Origin: Hydrogenophaga sp.
Lineage (GTDB): Bacteria > Pseudomonadota > Gammaproteobacteria > Burkholderiales > Burkholderiaceae_C
Assembly (NCBI RefSeq): GCF_018780385.1
Contig: NZ_JADMJO010000085.1
Span: 1-43,285 of the forward strand
Direction of reading: 5' to 3'
DNA length: 43,285 bases
Both the position numbers and the translations under genes were made by a program. Positions within the stretch are counted from its first letter, which is position 1, and every line of letters starts with the position of its first letter. Below are positions 35,394 to 43,285 of this stretch, piece by piece. The notes beneath the pieces were generated by a model. It was given only the letters and a program-made list of their open reading frames with translations. It searched no databases and had not been told where the DNA came from.

Positions 35394-38300
35394 TCACCCC
35401 ACCCACTTGCGCGCGTTGCGCCAGAGACGCATCCAGGCGCTGTGGGCTGCCGGGTCCTGGTCGGTCCAGCTCATCTGGATGTTGCGGAACACGCGCTCGG
35501 GGTGCGGCATCATGGCCGTGAATCGACCGTCGGCCGTGGTCACGGCCGTGAGGCCGCCCGGGCTGCCGTTGGGGTTGAACGGGTAGGCCTCGGTGGCCGC
35601 GCCGGTGTTGTCGGTGAAGCGCATCGCGGCAATCGCTTTGGCTGCGTCGCCGCGGTGGTGGAAATTGGCATAGCCCTCGCCGTGGGCCACCGCGATCGGC
35701 AGGCGGCTGCCGGCCATGCCGGCCAGGAACAGGCTGGGCGAGTTGAGCACTTCCACCATCGACAGGCGCGCTTCGAAGCGCTCGCTCTGGTTGGTGGTGA
35801 AGCGCGGCCAGGCCTCAGCGCCGGGAATGATGTCGGCCAGCTCGGCAAACATCTGGCAGCCGTTGCACACACCCAGACCAAACGTATCGGTGCGGGCGAA
35901 GAAGGCCTTGAACTGGTCGGACAGCGCCGGGTTGAAGGTGATGCTGCGCGCCCAGCCAATGCCCGCGCCCAGCGTGTCGCCGTAGCTGAAGCCGCCGCAG
36001 GCCACCACACCTTTGAAATCGGCGAGCTTCGCGCGACCGGTCTGCAGGTCGGTCATGTGCACGTCGTAGGCCTCGAAGCCGGCCTGCGTGAAGGCGTAGG
36101 CCATCTCGACGTGCGAGTTCACGCCCTGTTCGCGCAGGATCGCGACCCGCGGCCGCGTGAGGTTGAGGAACGGCGCGGCCACGTTGTCGGTGAGGTCGAA
36201 GCTCAGTGTCGTGTGCAGCCCCGGGTCTTCGGGCCGGCCTGCCGCCCCGTGCTCTGCATCAGCGCAGACTGGGTTGTCGCGCTGCTGGTTGATCTTCCAG
36301 CTCACGCTGTCCCAGACCTGGTACAGGTCGAACAGGTCGGCAGAGAACACGGCCTTGGTGTCGCGCCAGATTTGCAGTTGACCTTTGCCCGCGTCCATGG
36401 CCGAGCTGGCCGGGCGCGTCTTGCCGATGAAGTGGCTGTGTTTGGACAGGCCGTGCTCGCGCAGGGTCTGCATCACGGCGTTGCGGTCTTCGGTCTTCAC
36501 CTGCAGCAGCACGCCCAGCTCTTCGCTGAACAGGGCCTTGAGCGTGAGTTCCTCGCGCCGCGCGCTGACCTGGCCGGCCCAGTTCTTGGCGTCGCCCATC
36601 TCGGCGCGGCTGTCGCTGATGCCGTCGCCCTCGGTGACCAGCAGGTCCACGTTGAGCGCCACGCCCACGTGGCCGGCAAAGGCCATCTCGGCCGCGGCGG
36701 CCAGCAGTCCACCATCGCTGCGGTCGTGGTAGGCCAGGATCTGGCCTTGCGTGCGCAGCGCGTTGACCGCGTTCACCAGGCTGATGAGGTCTTGCGCATC
36801 ATCAAGATCAGGCGCTTCACCACCGCCCTGCCCCAGCACCTGGGCCAGCACGCTGCCGCCCATGCGGTGGTGGCCTTTGCCGAGGTCGATCAGCACCAGC
36901 GTGGTGTCTTCGAGGGCGTTGTTGAGCTGCGGCGTGAGCGTGCCACGCACGTCGGCCAGCGTGGCGAAAGCGCTCACGATCAGGCTGACCGGCGAGGTCA
37001 CCTTCCTGGTCTCGTCGCCCTCTTGCCACTGCGTGCGCATGGACAGGCTGTCCTTGCCCACAGGGATGGAAATACCCAGCGCCGGGCAGAGTTCCATGCC
37101 GACGGCTTTCACCGTTTCGTACAGCGCGGCGTCTTCGCCCGGTTCACCGCAGGCGGCCATCCAGTTGGCGGAGAGCTTCACGCGCGGCAGTTCGATGGGC
37201 GCGGCCAGCAGGTTGGTGATGGCCTCGGCCACCGCCATGCGGCCCGAGGCGGCCGCGTCGAGCGCGGCCAGCGGCGTGCGCTCGCCCATGCTCATGGCTT
37301 CGCCCGCGAAGCCTTTGAAGTCGGCCAGGGTCACGGCGCAGTCGGCCACCGGCACCTGCCAGGGGCCGACCATCTGGTCGCGGTGCGACAGGCCGCCCAC
37401 GGTGCGGTCGCCGATGGTGATGAGGAAACGCTTGGAGGCCACGGTGGGGTGGCTCAGCACGTCGATCACGGCCTTCCGCAGGTCCACACCGGTGAGGTCC
37501 AGGGGCGCCGGCGCGCGGGCCAAGGTCTTGACGTCGCGGTGCATCTTGGGCGGTTTGCCCAGCAGCACGTTCATGGGCATGTCGACCGCCATCCCCGTTC
37601 GGGCTGAGCCAACTTCCGTTCGGGCTGAGCCTGTCGAAGCCCCTCCATCGGTGTTGGCGAGCCCTTCGACAGGCTCAGGGCGAACGGGGGTGTCGTCAGG
37701 GAAAACGGGAATGTCGGCCAGCACCAGTTGGCGTTCTTCGGTGGCGACGCCGATCACGGAAAACGGGCAGCGCTCGCGCTCGCAGAAGGCCTTGAAGACC
37801 TCCAGCGATTCGGGTGCGATCGCCAGCACGTAACGCTCCTGGCTTTCGTTGCACCAGATTTCCTTGGGCGCCAGGCCGCTTTCTTCCAGCGGCACGGCGC
37901 GCAAATCGAAGCGCGCCCCGCGTCCCGCGTCGTTGGTCAGTTCGGGGAATGCGTTCGACAGACCGCCCGCGCCCACGTCGTGGATCGCCAGAATGGGGTT
38001 GTTGGCGCCTTGCTGCCAGCAGTGGTTGATGACCTCCTGCGCGCGGCGTTCGATCTCGGGGTTGCCGCGCTGCACGGAATCGAAATCGAGCGAGGCGGCG
38101 TTGGTGCCGGTGGCCATGGAGCTGGCCGCGCTGCCGCCCATGCCGATCTTCATGCCCGGGCCGCCGAGCTGGATCAGCAGCGAGCCGGCCGGGAACTCGA
38201 TCTTTTTCGTCTGCGTCGCGTCGATCACGCCGACACCACCGGCAATCATGATGGGCTTGTGATACCCGCGCTGCACGCCGTCCACAGCGAGCTCGTACTC

Positions 38301-39509
38301 GCGGAAGTAGCCCAGCAGGCTCGGCCGGCCGAACTCGTTGTTGAAGGCCGCGCCGCCCAGCGGGCCCTCGGTCATGATCTGCAGCGGGCTGGCGATGTGC
38401 TCGGGCTTGCCGCCCGGCTGGTCGGTCAAACCGCCCCAGAGTTTGGAGACGGTGAAGCCGGTCAGGCCGGCCTTGGGCTTGGAGCCGCGGCCGGTCGCGC
38501 CCTCGTCGCGGATCTCGCCGCCCGCGCCGGTGGATGCACCGGGGAACGGGGAGATCGCGGTCGGGTGGTTGTGGGTTTCCACCTTCATCAGCACGTGGTG
38601 CGTGGCTGTTTCTGCCGCATAGGCGGGCGAGGCCTCACCGCCCGCGCGCGCCACGAAACGTTCGACCACGCTGCCTTCCATGATGGAGGCGTTGTCCGAA
38701 TACGCCACCACCGTGTGCTGGGGCGCGAGCAGGTGGGTGTGGCGGATCATGCCGAACAGGCTCTTGTCCTGCGCCACGCCGTCGATGGTGAACTGCGCGT
38801 TGAAGATCTTGTGGCGGCAGTGCTCGCTGTTGGCCTGCGCGAACATCATCAGTTCGACGTCGGTCGGGTTGCGCTTGAGGCCGGTGAACGCGGTCACCAG
38901 GTAGTCGATCTCATCAATGGCCAGGGCCAGACCCCAGTCGGTGTTGGCGCGCTCCAGCGCCGAGCGGCCACCGCCCAGCACATCCACCTGCTCCATGCTT
39001 GATGCGTGCAGCTCGGTGAACAGGGCCTGGGCCTGGCTGCGGTCGAGCGAGACGTTTTCCGTCATGCGGTCGTGCAGCAGGTCGGCCACAGCGCGCAGCT
39101 GCTCGGGCGAGAGGCTGGCTTTGCCCAGCAGGCCGCTCTTGAGCTGCAGGCGGAATTCCACCAGCCGCTCCACCCGGTGCAGCGCCAGCCCGCAGTTGTG
39201 CGCAATGTCGGTGGCCTTGGAAGCCCAGGGAGAGACCGTGCCCAGGCGCGGCATCACCAGCAGGGCCGGTGCGCCGGCGGCTTCGAGCTTGCCGTGCGCC
39301 TGGGTGGCGGGTTCACCGTAGGTCAGAAGTTCACCCACACGGGCCACCAGGGCCGCATCGGGCTCGCCGTCGAAGGCGGCCAGGTGCACGAAGCGGGCCG
39401 AGAGGCCGGTGATTTTGTCGGAGAGGGCTGCCAGACGGGGCAGGAGTTGCTGGACTTTGAAGTCGCTGATGGCATTGCCGCCATCAAAAGTGCGCAGGTG
39501 CAGGGACAC
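35394..39509 (-). CDS. purL: Phosphoribosylformylglycinamidine synthase (with in-frame repeat insertion)
   Basis: A 1371-residue large-type FGAM synthase, the fourth step of purine synthesis (FGAR + Gln + ATP to FGAM). The N-terminal PurS-like region, two synthetase repeats ([54 protein letters not shown]) and the C-terminal glutaminase domain are intact. The nucleophile Cys1215 is in GVCNGCQM and the His/Glu pair in [10 protein letters not shown]. At residues about 608-639 it carries [12 protein letters not shown]...[15 protein letters not shown], the translation of a dispersed repeat absent from the family. It is longer than E. coli PurL (1295). The start is GTG at 39509. Confidence 0.96.
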   Translation of the reverse strand: MSLHLRTFDGGNAISDFKVQQLLPRLAALSDKITGLSARFVHLAAFDGEPDAALVARVGELLTYGEPATQAHGKLEAAGAPALLVMPRLGTVSPWASKATDIAHNCGLALHRVERLVEFRLQLKSGLLGKASLSPEQLRAVADLLHDRMTENVSLDRSQAQALFTELHASSMEQVDVLGGGRSALERANTDWGLALAIDEIDYLVTAFTGLKRNPTDVELMMFAQANSEHCRHKIFNAQFTIDGVAQDKSLFGMIRHTHLLAPQHTVVAYSDNASIMEGSVVERFVARAGGEASPAYAAETATHHVLMKVETHNHPTAISPFPGASTGAGGEIRDEGATGRGSKPKAGLTGFTVSKLWGGLTDQPGGKPEHIASPLQIMTEGPLGGAAFNNEFGRPSLLGYFREYELAVDGVQRGYHKPIMIAGGVGVIDATQTKKIEFPAGSLLIQLGGPGMKIGMGGSAASSMATGTNAASLDFDSVQRGNPEIERRAQEVINHCWQQGANNPILAIHDVGAGGLSNAFPELTNDAGRGARFDLRAVPLEESGLAPKEIWCNESQERYVLAIAPESLEVFKAFCERERCPFSVIGVATEERQLVLADIPVFPDDTPVRPEPVEGLANTDGGASTGSARTEVGSARTGMAVDMPMNVLLGKPPKMHRDVKTLARAPAPLDLTGVDLRKAVIDVLSHPTVASKRFLITIGDRTVGGLSHRDQMVGPWQVPVADCAVTLADFKGFAGEAMSMGERTPLAALDAAASGRMAVAEAITNLLAAPIELPRVKLSANWMAACGEPGEDAALYETVKAVGMELCPALGISIPVGKDSLSMRTQWQEGDETRKVTSPVSLIVSAFATLADVRGTLTPQLNNALEDTTLVLIDLGKGHHRMGGSVLAQVLGQGGGEAPDLDDAQDLISLVNAVNALRTQGQILAYHDRSDGGLLAAAAEMAFAGHVGVALNVDLLVTEGDGISDSRAEMGDAKNWAGQVSARREELTLKALFSEELGVLLQVKTEDRNAVMQTLREHGLSKHSHFIGKTRPASSAMDAGKGQLQIWRDTKAVFSADLFDLYQVWDSVSWKINQQRDNPVCADAEHGAAGRPEDPGLHTTLSFDLTDNVAAPFLNLTRPRVAILREQGVNSHVEMAYAFTQAGFEAYDVHMTDLQTGRAKLADFKGVVACGGFSYGDTLGAGIGWARSITFNPALSDQFKAFFARTDTFGLGVCNGCQMFAELADIIPGAEAWPRFTTNQSERFEARLSMVEVLNSPSLFLAGMAGSRLPIAVAHGEGYANFHHRGDAAKAIAAMRFTDNTGAATEAYPFNPNGSPGGLTAVTTADGRFTAMMPHPERVFRNIQMSWTDQDPAAHSAWMRLWRNARKWVG
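37594..37687. repeat. Palindromic repeat inserted in frame inside purL
   Basis: The arms CCGTTCGGGCTGAGCCTGTC and GACAGGCTCAGGGCGAACGG surround a short spacer, and a 16-base partial copy of the left arm (CCGTTCGGGCTGAGCC, 37594-37609) is duplicated next to it. It is the same family as the intergenic copy at 5851-5926. The frame is kept, adding roughly 32 residues to PurL. Confidence 0.88.
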
Positions 39510-39555
39510 GTTGGGAGCCTGAGGTGCGTAGACCCGGGGGTTGGGCGGAGCGCCG

Positions 39556-39583
39556 ATTTTACCCGCGTGGCCCGCCCAGTCAT
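39556..39583 (-). promoter_or_regulatory. Candidate sigma-70 promoter of purL
   Basis: On the minus strand, ATGACT (39583-39578), 16 bases, then TAAAAT (39561-39556). The predicted start near 39549 gives a leader of about 40 bases to the GTG start. Confidence 0.5.
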
Positions 39584-39617
39584 CGCCGCCGATACCCTGC
39601 GCCGCATGGCCCGGTGG

Positions 39618-39623
39618 GATAAT
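39618..39623 (+). promoter_or_regulatory. Extended -10 (TGG-GATAAT) 8 bases before the map start
   Basis: GATAAT preceded by TGG forms an extended -10 ending 8 bases before ATG 39632. No Shine-Dalgarno sequence lies between. Transcription would begin within about two bases of the ATG, as at yciB and selO. Confidence 0.5.
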
Positions 39624-39631
39624 CTGCGTCC

Positions 39632-40459
39632 ATGAGCATCACCTACAAAGACGAAGCGGGCATCGAAGGCATGCGGGTGGCTTGCCGCCTGGCCTCCGAA
39701 GTGCTGGACTACCTCACGCCGCTGATCCAGCCGGGCGTGACCACCCTCGAGATCGACCGCCTCGCGGCCGAGTTCATGAAGCAGCAGGGCACGGTCTCGG
39801 CCACCATCGGCTACCAGCCCAGCGGTTACCCGCCCTACCCGGGCCACCTCTGCACCTCCATCAACCACGTGGTCTGCCACGGCATCCCCAACGAGAAACC
39901 GCTGAAAAAAGGCGACATCCTCAATGTGGACGTCACCGTCATCAAGGACGGCTGGTTCGGCGACAACAGCCGCATGTACCTGATCGGTGGCGAAGCGGCC
40001 TGTTCGGTGCAAGCACGCCGGCTGACCCAAGTGACTTATGAAGCCATGTGGAAAGGCATCGTGATGGTCAAGCCGGGCATCCGCCTGGGCGACATCGGTC
40101 ATGCCATTCAAACCTTTGCCGAAGGCAATGGCTTCTCGGTGGTGCGTGAGTTCTGCGGACACGGCATCGGCCAGAAGTTCCACGAAGACCCCCAGGTGCT
40201 GCACTACGGCCGCCCGGGCACGCTCGAAGAACTCAAACCCGGCATGACCTTCACCATCGAGCCCATGATCAATGCCGGCAAGCGCGACATCAAGGAAGCG
40301 GGCGACGGCTGGACCATCGTCACGCGCGACCGCTCGCTCTCGGCCCAGTGGGAACACACCGTGCTGGTCACCGAAACCGGCTACGAGGTGCTCACCTTGT
40401 CGGCCGGCAGTCTGCCACCGCCGGCCTTCGTGAAGCCAGCGGCCGCCGTGGCCGCCTGA
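39632..40459 (+). CDS. map: Type I methionine aminopeptidase
   Basis: A 275-residue metalloprotease removing N-terminal Met from new proteins. The full ligand set is visible: Asp in NVDVTV, Asp in GDNSRM, His in [13 protein letters not shown], Glu in FTIEPMI, and Glu in AQWEHTVLV. Length and motifs are normal; the C-terminal Ala/Pro-rich tail ([14 protein letters not shown]) is slightly long. Diverges from purL across 122 bases. It is followed 4 bases later by glnD, so the two should be co-transcribed. Confidence 0.96.
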   Translation: MSITYKDEAGIEGMRVACRLASEVLDYLTPLIQPGVTTLEIDRLAAEFMKQQGTVSATIGYQPSGYPPYPGHLCTSINHVVCHGIPNEKPLKKGDILNVDVTVIKDGWFGDNSRMYLIGGEAACSVQARRLTQVTYEAMWKGIVMVKPGIRLGDIGHAIQTFAEGNGFSVVREFCGHGIGQKFHEDPQVLHYGRPGTLEELKPGMTFTIEPMINAGKRDIKEAGDGWTIVTRDRSLSAQWEHTVLVTETGYEVLTLSAGSLPPPAFVKPAAAVAA

Positions 40460-40463
40460 GCCC

Positions 40464-43175
40464 ATGGACGCCCCTCTGGCGCCGGCGGGCGACATCGGCG
40501 CGCTGCGCCTGCGTTACCGCGGCGACAAGACCGCCCTGTTTGCGCTGTTGCGTGATCAGGGCGCGTCCACCCGTGGCGTGCGCCAGGCGCTGCAGCAGCT
40601 TTCGCGGCTGACAGACCAGACCCTGCGCGAACTCTGGGGCCGGGCCGGTTTCGGCACCGGGTTCTCCTTGATCGCAGTGGGAGGCTATGGCCGCGGCGAG
40701 TTGTTCCCCTTTTCCGACGTGGACGTGCTGGTGTTGCTGCCCGATGGTGCGCAGCCCGACGAAGATGCCGAGCTCAAGAGGCGGCTTGAAGGTTTCATTG
40801 GCGCTTGCTGGGACCTCGGCCTGGAGATCGGGTCGAGCGTTCGCTCGGTGAGCGACTGCGTGGATGAAGCGGCCAAGGATGTGACGGTACAGACCTCGAT
40901 GCTCGAGAGCCGCCTCATCTGTGGCAGCAAAAACGCCTTCAACCGCCTGGTGACGCACCTCGGCGAGACCATGGACCCCAAGGCCTTCTTCGTGGCCAAG
41001 ACGCTGGAGATGCGCCAGCGCCACACCAAGTACGAAAACACCCCCTATTCGCTGGAACCCAACTGCAAGGAGTCGCCGGGTGGTCTGCGCGACCTGCAGA
41101 TCATTTTGTGGGTGTCCAAGGCTGCCGGCCTGGGCCGCAGCTGGGACGAGTTGGCCCGCAAAGGCCTGGCCACGCCGCTGGAAGCGCGCCAGATCAAGGC
41201 CAACGAGGCCCTGCTCAGCCTGATCCGGGCGCGACTGCATCTGCTGGCCAACCGACGCGAAGACCGCCTGGTGTTCGACCTGCAGACCGCGGTGGCCGAA
41301 TCGTTCGGTTTCAAGGCGCAGATCCCCGCCGTCATCACCGCCGGCCCCTCGGGCCAGCCCCACACGGCCCCCATGGCCAGGGGCATACGCCGCGCGAGCG
41401 AGGCGCTCATGAAGCGCTACTACTGGGCCGCCAAGGCCGTGACCCAGCTCAACCAGATCCTGCTGCTCAACATCCAGGAGCGCCTGCAGGACGACATGGC
41501 CGGCGTGGATCGCCTGCGGCCACTGAACGCGCGCTTCTACGACAAGGGCGGCATGCTCGAAGTGGTCAGCGACGACCTGTACGTGCAGCAGCCGCACGCG
41601 ATCCTGGAGACCTTCCACATCTACCAGACCACGGTGGGGATCAAGGGGTTTTCCGCGCGCACGTTGCGCGCGCTCTACAACGCCCGGCCGGTCATGAACG
41701 CGCGCTTTCGCGCCGACCCGGTCAACCGCAAGCAGTTCCTGCAGATCCTCCAGGAGCCCGAGGGCATCACCCATGCTCTGCGCATGATGAACCAGACCTC
41801 GGTGCTGGGCCGCTACCTCTGGGTGTTCCGCCACATCGTCGGCCAGATGCAGCACGACCTGTTCCACGTCTACACGGTCGACCAGCATATCCTGATGGTG
41901 TTGCGCAACATGCGCCGCTTCTTCATTGCCGAACATTCACACGAATACCCGTTCTGCTCGCAGCTGGCCGCCGGCTGGGACAAGCCCTGGATCCTCTACA
42001 TCGCAGCGCTGTTCCACGACATCGCCAAGGGCCGCGGTGGTGACCATTCGGACCTGGGCGCGCGCGACGTGCGCACCTTCTGCCACCAGCACGGCATCGA
42101 CCGCGAAGACATGAAGCTGATCCAGTTCCTTGTCGCCGAACACCTCACCATGAGCCGCATGGCGCAGAAGGAAGACCTGAGCGACCCGGACGTGATCAGC
42201 GCATTCGCCCAGCGCGTGGGCAACGAGCGTTACCTCACGGCGCTGTACCTGCTCACCGTGGCCGACATCCGCGGCACCAGCCCGAAGGTCTGGAACGCCT
42301 GGAAAGGCAAGCTGCTCGAAGACCTGTACCGCTACACATTGCGAGCGCTTGGCGGCCGTGCGCCCGACCCCGGTGCCGTGATCGAAGGCCGCAAGCGCGA
42401 GGCGCTCTCGATGCTGGCGCTGCATGCTTTGCCGCACATGGCGCACAAGGCGCTGTGGGACACGCTGGACGTGAGCTACTTCATGCGCCACCAGGCCGAC
42501 GAAATTGCCTGGCACACGCGCGTGTTGACCCGGCAGATCGCACACACCGCCACCAAGGCGGCCGGCAAACCGGTGCCCGAAGGCGACATCCCGGACCGTG
42601 CCATCGTGCGCGCCCGCCTCTCGCCCGAGGGCGAAGGCCTGCAAGTGCTGGTGTATGCACCCGACCAGCACGACCTGTTTGCGCGCATCTGCGGTTATTT
42701 CGACAGCTCGAACTTCAGCATCCTCGATGCGCGCGTTCACACCACGCTCACCGGCCATGCGCTCGACACCTTCCAGGTGGTGGCGCCCACGCTCTCCGAT
42801 CACTACCGCGAACTCATCGCCATGGTGGAGAACAACCTGGCGCAAACCATCGACGAGTGCGGACCATTGCCCGCGCCCATGAAGGGCCGGCTCTCGCGCC
42901 GGGTCAAGAGTTTCCCCGTCACGCCGCGTGTGGATCTGCGACCCGACGAGAAGGCCCAGCGCTGGCTGCTGTCGGTCTCGGCGAGTGACCGTGCTGGTCT
43001 GCTCTACGGCATTTCACGTGTGCTGGCGCGCTACGACATCAACGTGCAACTGGCCAAGATCACCACCCTGGGCGAGCGGGTGGAAGACACGTTCCTCATC
43101 AGCGGCGCGCAGTTGCAGATGAACAAGCGGCAGATCGAGATCGAGACGGAACTGCTGGAGACGCTGGAGGGCTGA
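40464..43175 (+). CDS. glnD: Bifunctional [protein-PII] uridylyltransferase / uridylyl-removing enzyme
   Basis: A 903-residue nitrogen sensor that uridylylates PII under nitrogen limitation and removes UMP when glutamine is high. The nucleotidyltransferase motif GGYGRGELFPFSDVDVLVL (73-91) supplies Asp85/Asp87. The HD hydrolase motif LFHDIAKGRGGDHS contains His518-Asp519. Two C-terminal ACT domains (VLVYAPDQHDLFARICGYF; LLSVSASDRAGLLYGISRVL) bind glutamine. All parts are present, so both activities are expected. It starts 4 bases after map, with a weak ribosome site consistent with translational coupling. Confidence 0.96.
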   Translation: MDAPLAPAGDIGALRLRYRGDKTALFALLRDQGASTRGVRQALQQLSRLTDQTLRELWGRAGFGTGFSLIAVGGYGRGELFPFSDVDVLVLLPDGAQPDEDAELKRRLEGFIGACWDLGLEIGSSVRSVSDCVDEAAKDVTVQTSMLESRLICGSKNAFNRLVTHLGETMDPKAFFVAKTLEMRQRHTKYENTPYSLEPNCKESPGGLRDLQIILWVSKAAGLGRSWDELARKGLATPLEARQIKANEALLSLIRARLHLLANRREDRLVFDLQTAVAESFGFKAQIPAVITAGPSGQPHTAPMARGIRRASEALMKRYYWAAKAVTQLNQILLLNIQERLQDDMAGVDRLRPLNARFYDKGGMLEVVSDDLYVQQPHAILETFHIYQTTVGIKGFSARTLRALYNARPVMNARFRADPVNRKQFLQILQEPEGITHALRMMNQTSVLGRYLWVFRHIVGQMQHDLFHVYTVDQHILMVLRNMRRFFIAEHSHEYPFCSQLAAGWDKPWILYIAALFHDIAKGRGGDHSDLGARDVRTFCHQHGIDREDMKLIQFLVAEHLTMSRMAQKEDLSDPDVISAFAQRVGNERYLTALYLLTVADIRGTSPKVWNAWKGKLLEDLYRYTLRALGGRAPDPGAVIEGRKREALSMLALHALPHMAHKALWDTLDVSYFMRHQADEIAWHTRVLTRQIAHTATKAAGKPVPEGDIPDRAIVRARLSPEGEGLQVLVYAPDQHDLFARICGYFDSSNFSILDARVHTTLTGHALDTFQVVAPTLSDHYRELIAMVENNLAQTIDECGPLPAPMKGRLSRRVKSFPVTPRVDLRPDEKAQRWLLSVSASDRAGLLYGISRVLARYDINVQLAKITTLGERVEDTFLISGAQLQMNKRQIEIETELLETLEG

Positions 43176-43225
43176 GATATTTCTCTGGCTGTTCCGGTTC
43201 GTTCCGGCTGCTCCGGTCATCGGCG

Positions 43226-43285
43226 GCCATGGGGCACGGCTCCGCGAATGTCCCCCGGTGGCCTGCGGCCACCTCCTCCTTGATT
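43226..43285. repeat. Possible dispersed repeat downstream of glnD, cut by the window end
   Basis: The terminal 60 bases hold GGTGGCCTGCGGCCACC (43257-43273), a 7-bp stem with a 3-base loop, within GC-rich sequence resembling another intergenic repeat of the group. No gene is visible between 43176 and the end. Confidence 0.4.

Overview
The window is high-GC DNA with short intergenic gaps and ordinary GGAG/AGGAG ribosome sites. Its gene families and dispersed palindromic repeats are typical of Burkholderiales, most likely Comamonadaceae (Hydrogenophaga/Acidovorax-like); this placement is from family resemblance, not a search. I see no tRNA, rRNA, CRISPR array, insertion sequence or prophage. 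Nearly all long open frames opposite the genes listed here are high-GC shadows.

Region 1 (1-21677, all minus strand) is a catabolic and transport block. Read in the direction of transcription it holds an exported esterase lipoprotein, an acyl-CoA ligase, a Liv-type ABC importer (binding protein, two permeases, two ATPases), a FadB-like hydratase/hydroxyacyl-CoA dehydrogenase, a thiolase, a PaaI thioesterase, an acyl-CoA dehydrogenase, a Dabb protein, an SDR, a second hotdog protein, a CurA-like reductase, an AidB-like acyl-CoA dehydrogenase, a GST, an ElaA-type acetyltransferase, another SDR, and the start of an Ogt-type alkyltransferase. The logic is ester cleavage, acid uptake, CoA activation and beta-oxidation. 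The substrate is not evident. An AraC-type regulator (21848-22879) diverges from the esterase.

Region 2 (22924-26810, plus strand) is a probable operon of SelO, MsrB, CysK and a luciferase-like monooxygenase, with redox and sulfur themes. A TerB/DUF697 membrane-associated protein converges on it.

Region 3 (27876-29613, plus) holds YciB, BolA and a periplasmic parvulin, ending in a strong bidirectional terminator. The minus-strand genes beyond it are a DUF1624 membrane protein, an alpha/beta hydrolase, a hemerythrin with an FNR-type promoter, a TIR-transmembrane protein, a DUF808 membrane protein and a phytanoyl-CoA-dioxygenase-like protein.

Region 4 (35394-43175) is housekeeping: purL (minus), then map and glnD (plus).

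The most notable observations are two different dispersed repeats inserted in frame inside coding genes (purL and the aidB-like gene), and a TIR domain tethered to the membrane with a predicted periplasmic domain. Others are a LivF ATPase with Arg in place of the Walker A Lys, a well-positioned FNR-type promoter on the hemerythrin gene, a TetR-type palindrome over the fadB start site, and -10 boxes so close to three start codons that the mRNAs may be leaderless. No clearly new multi-gene system was found; the TIR protein and the undefined substrate of the catabolic block are the best openings.
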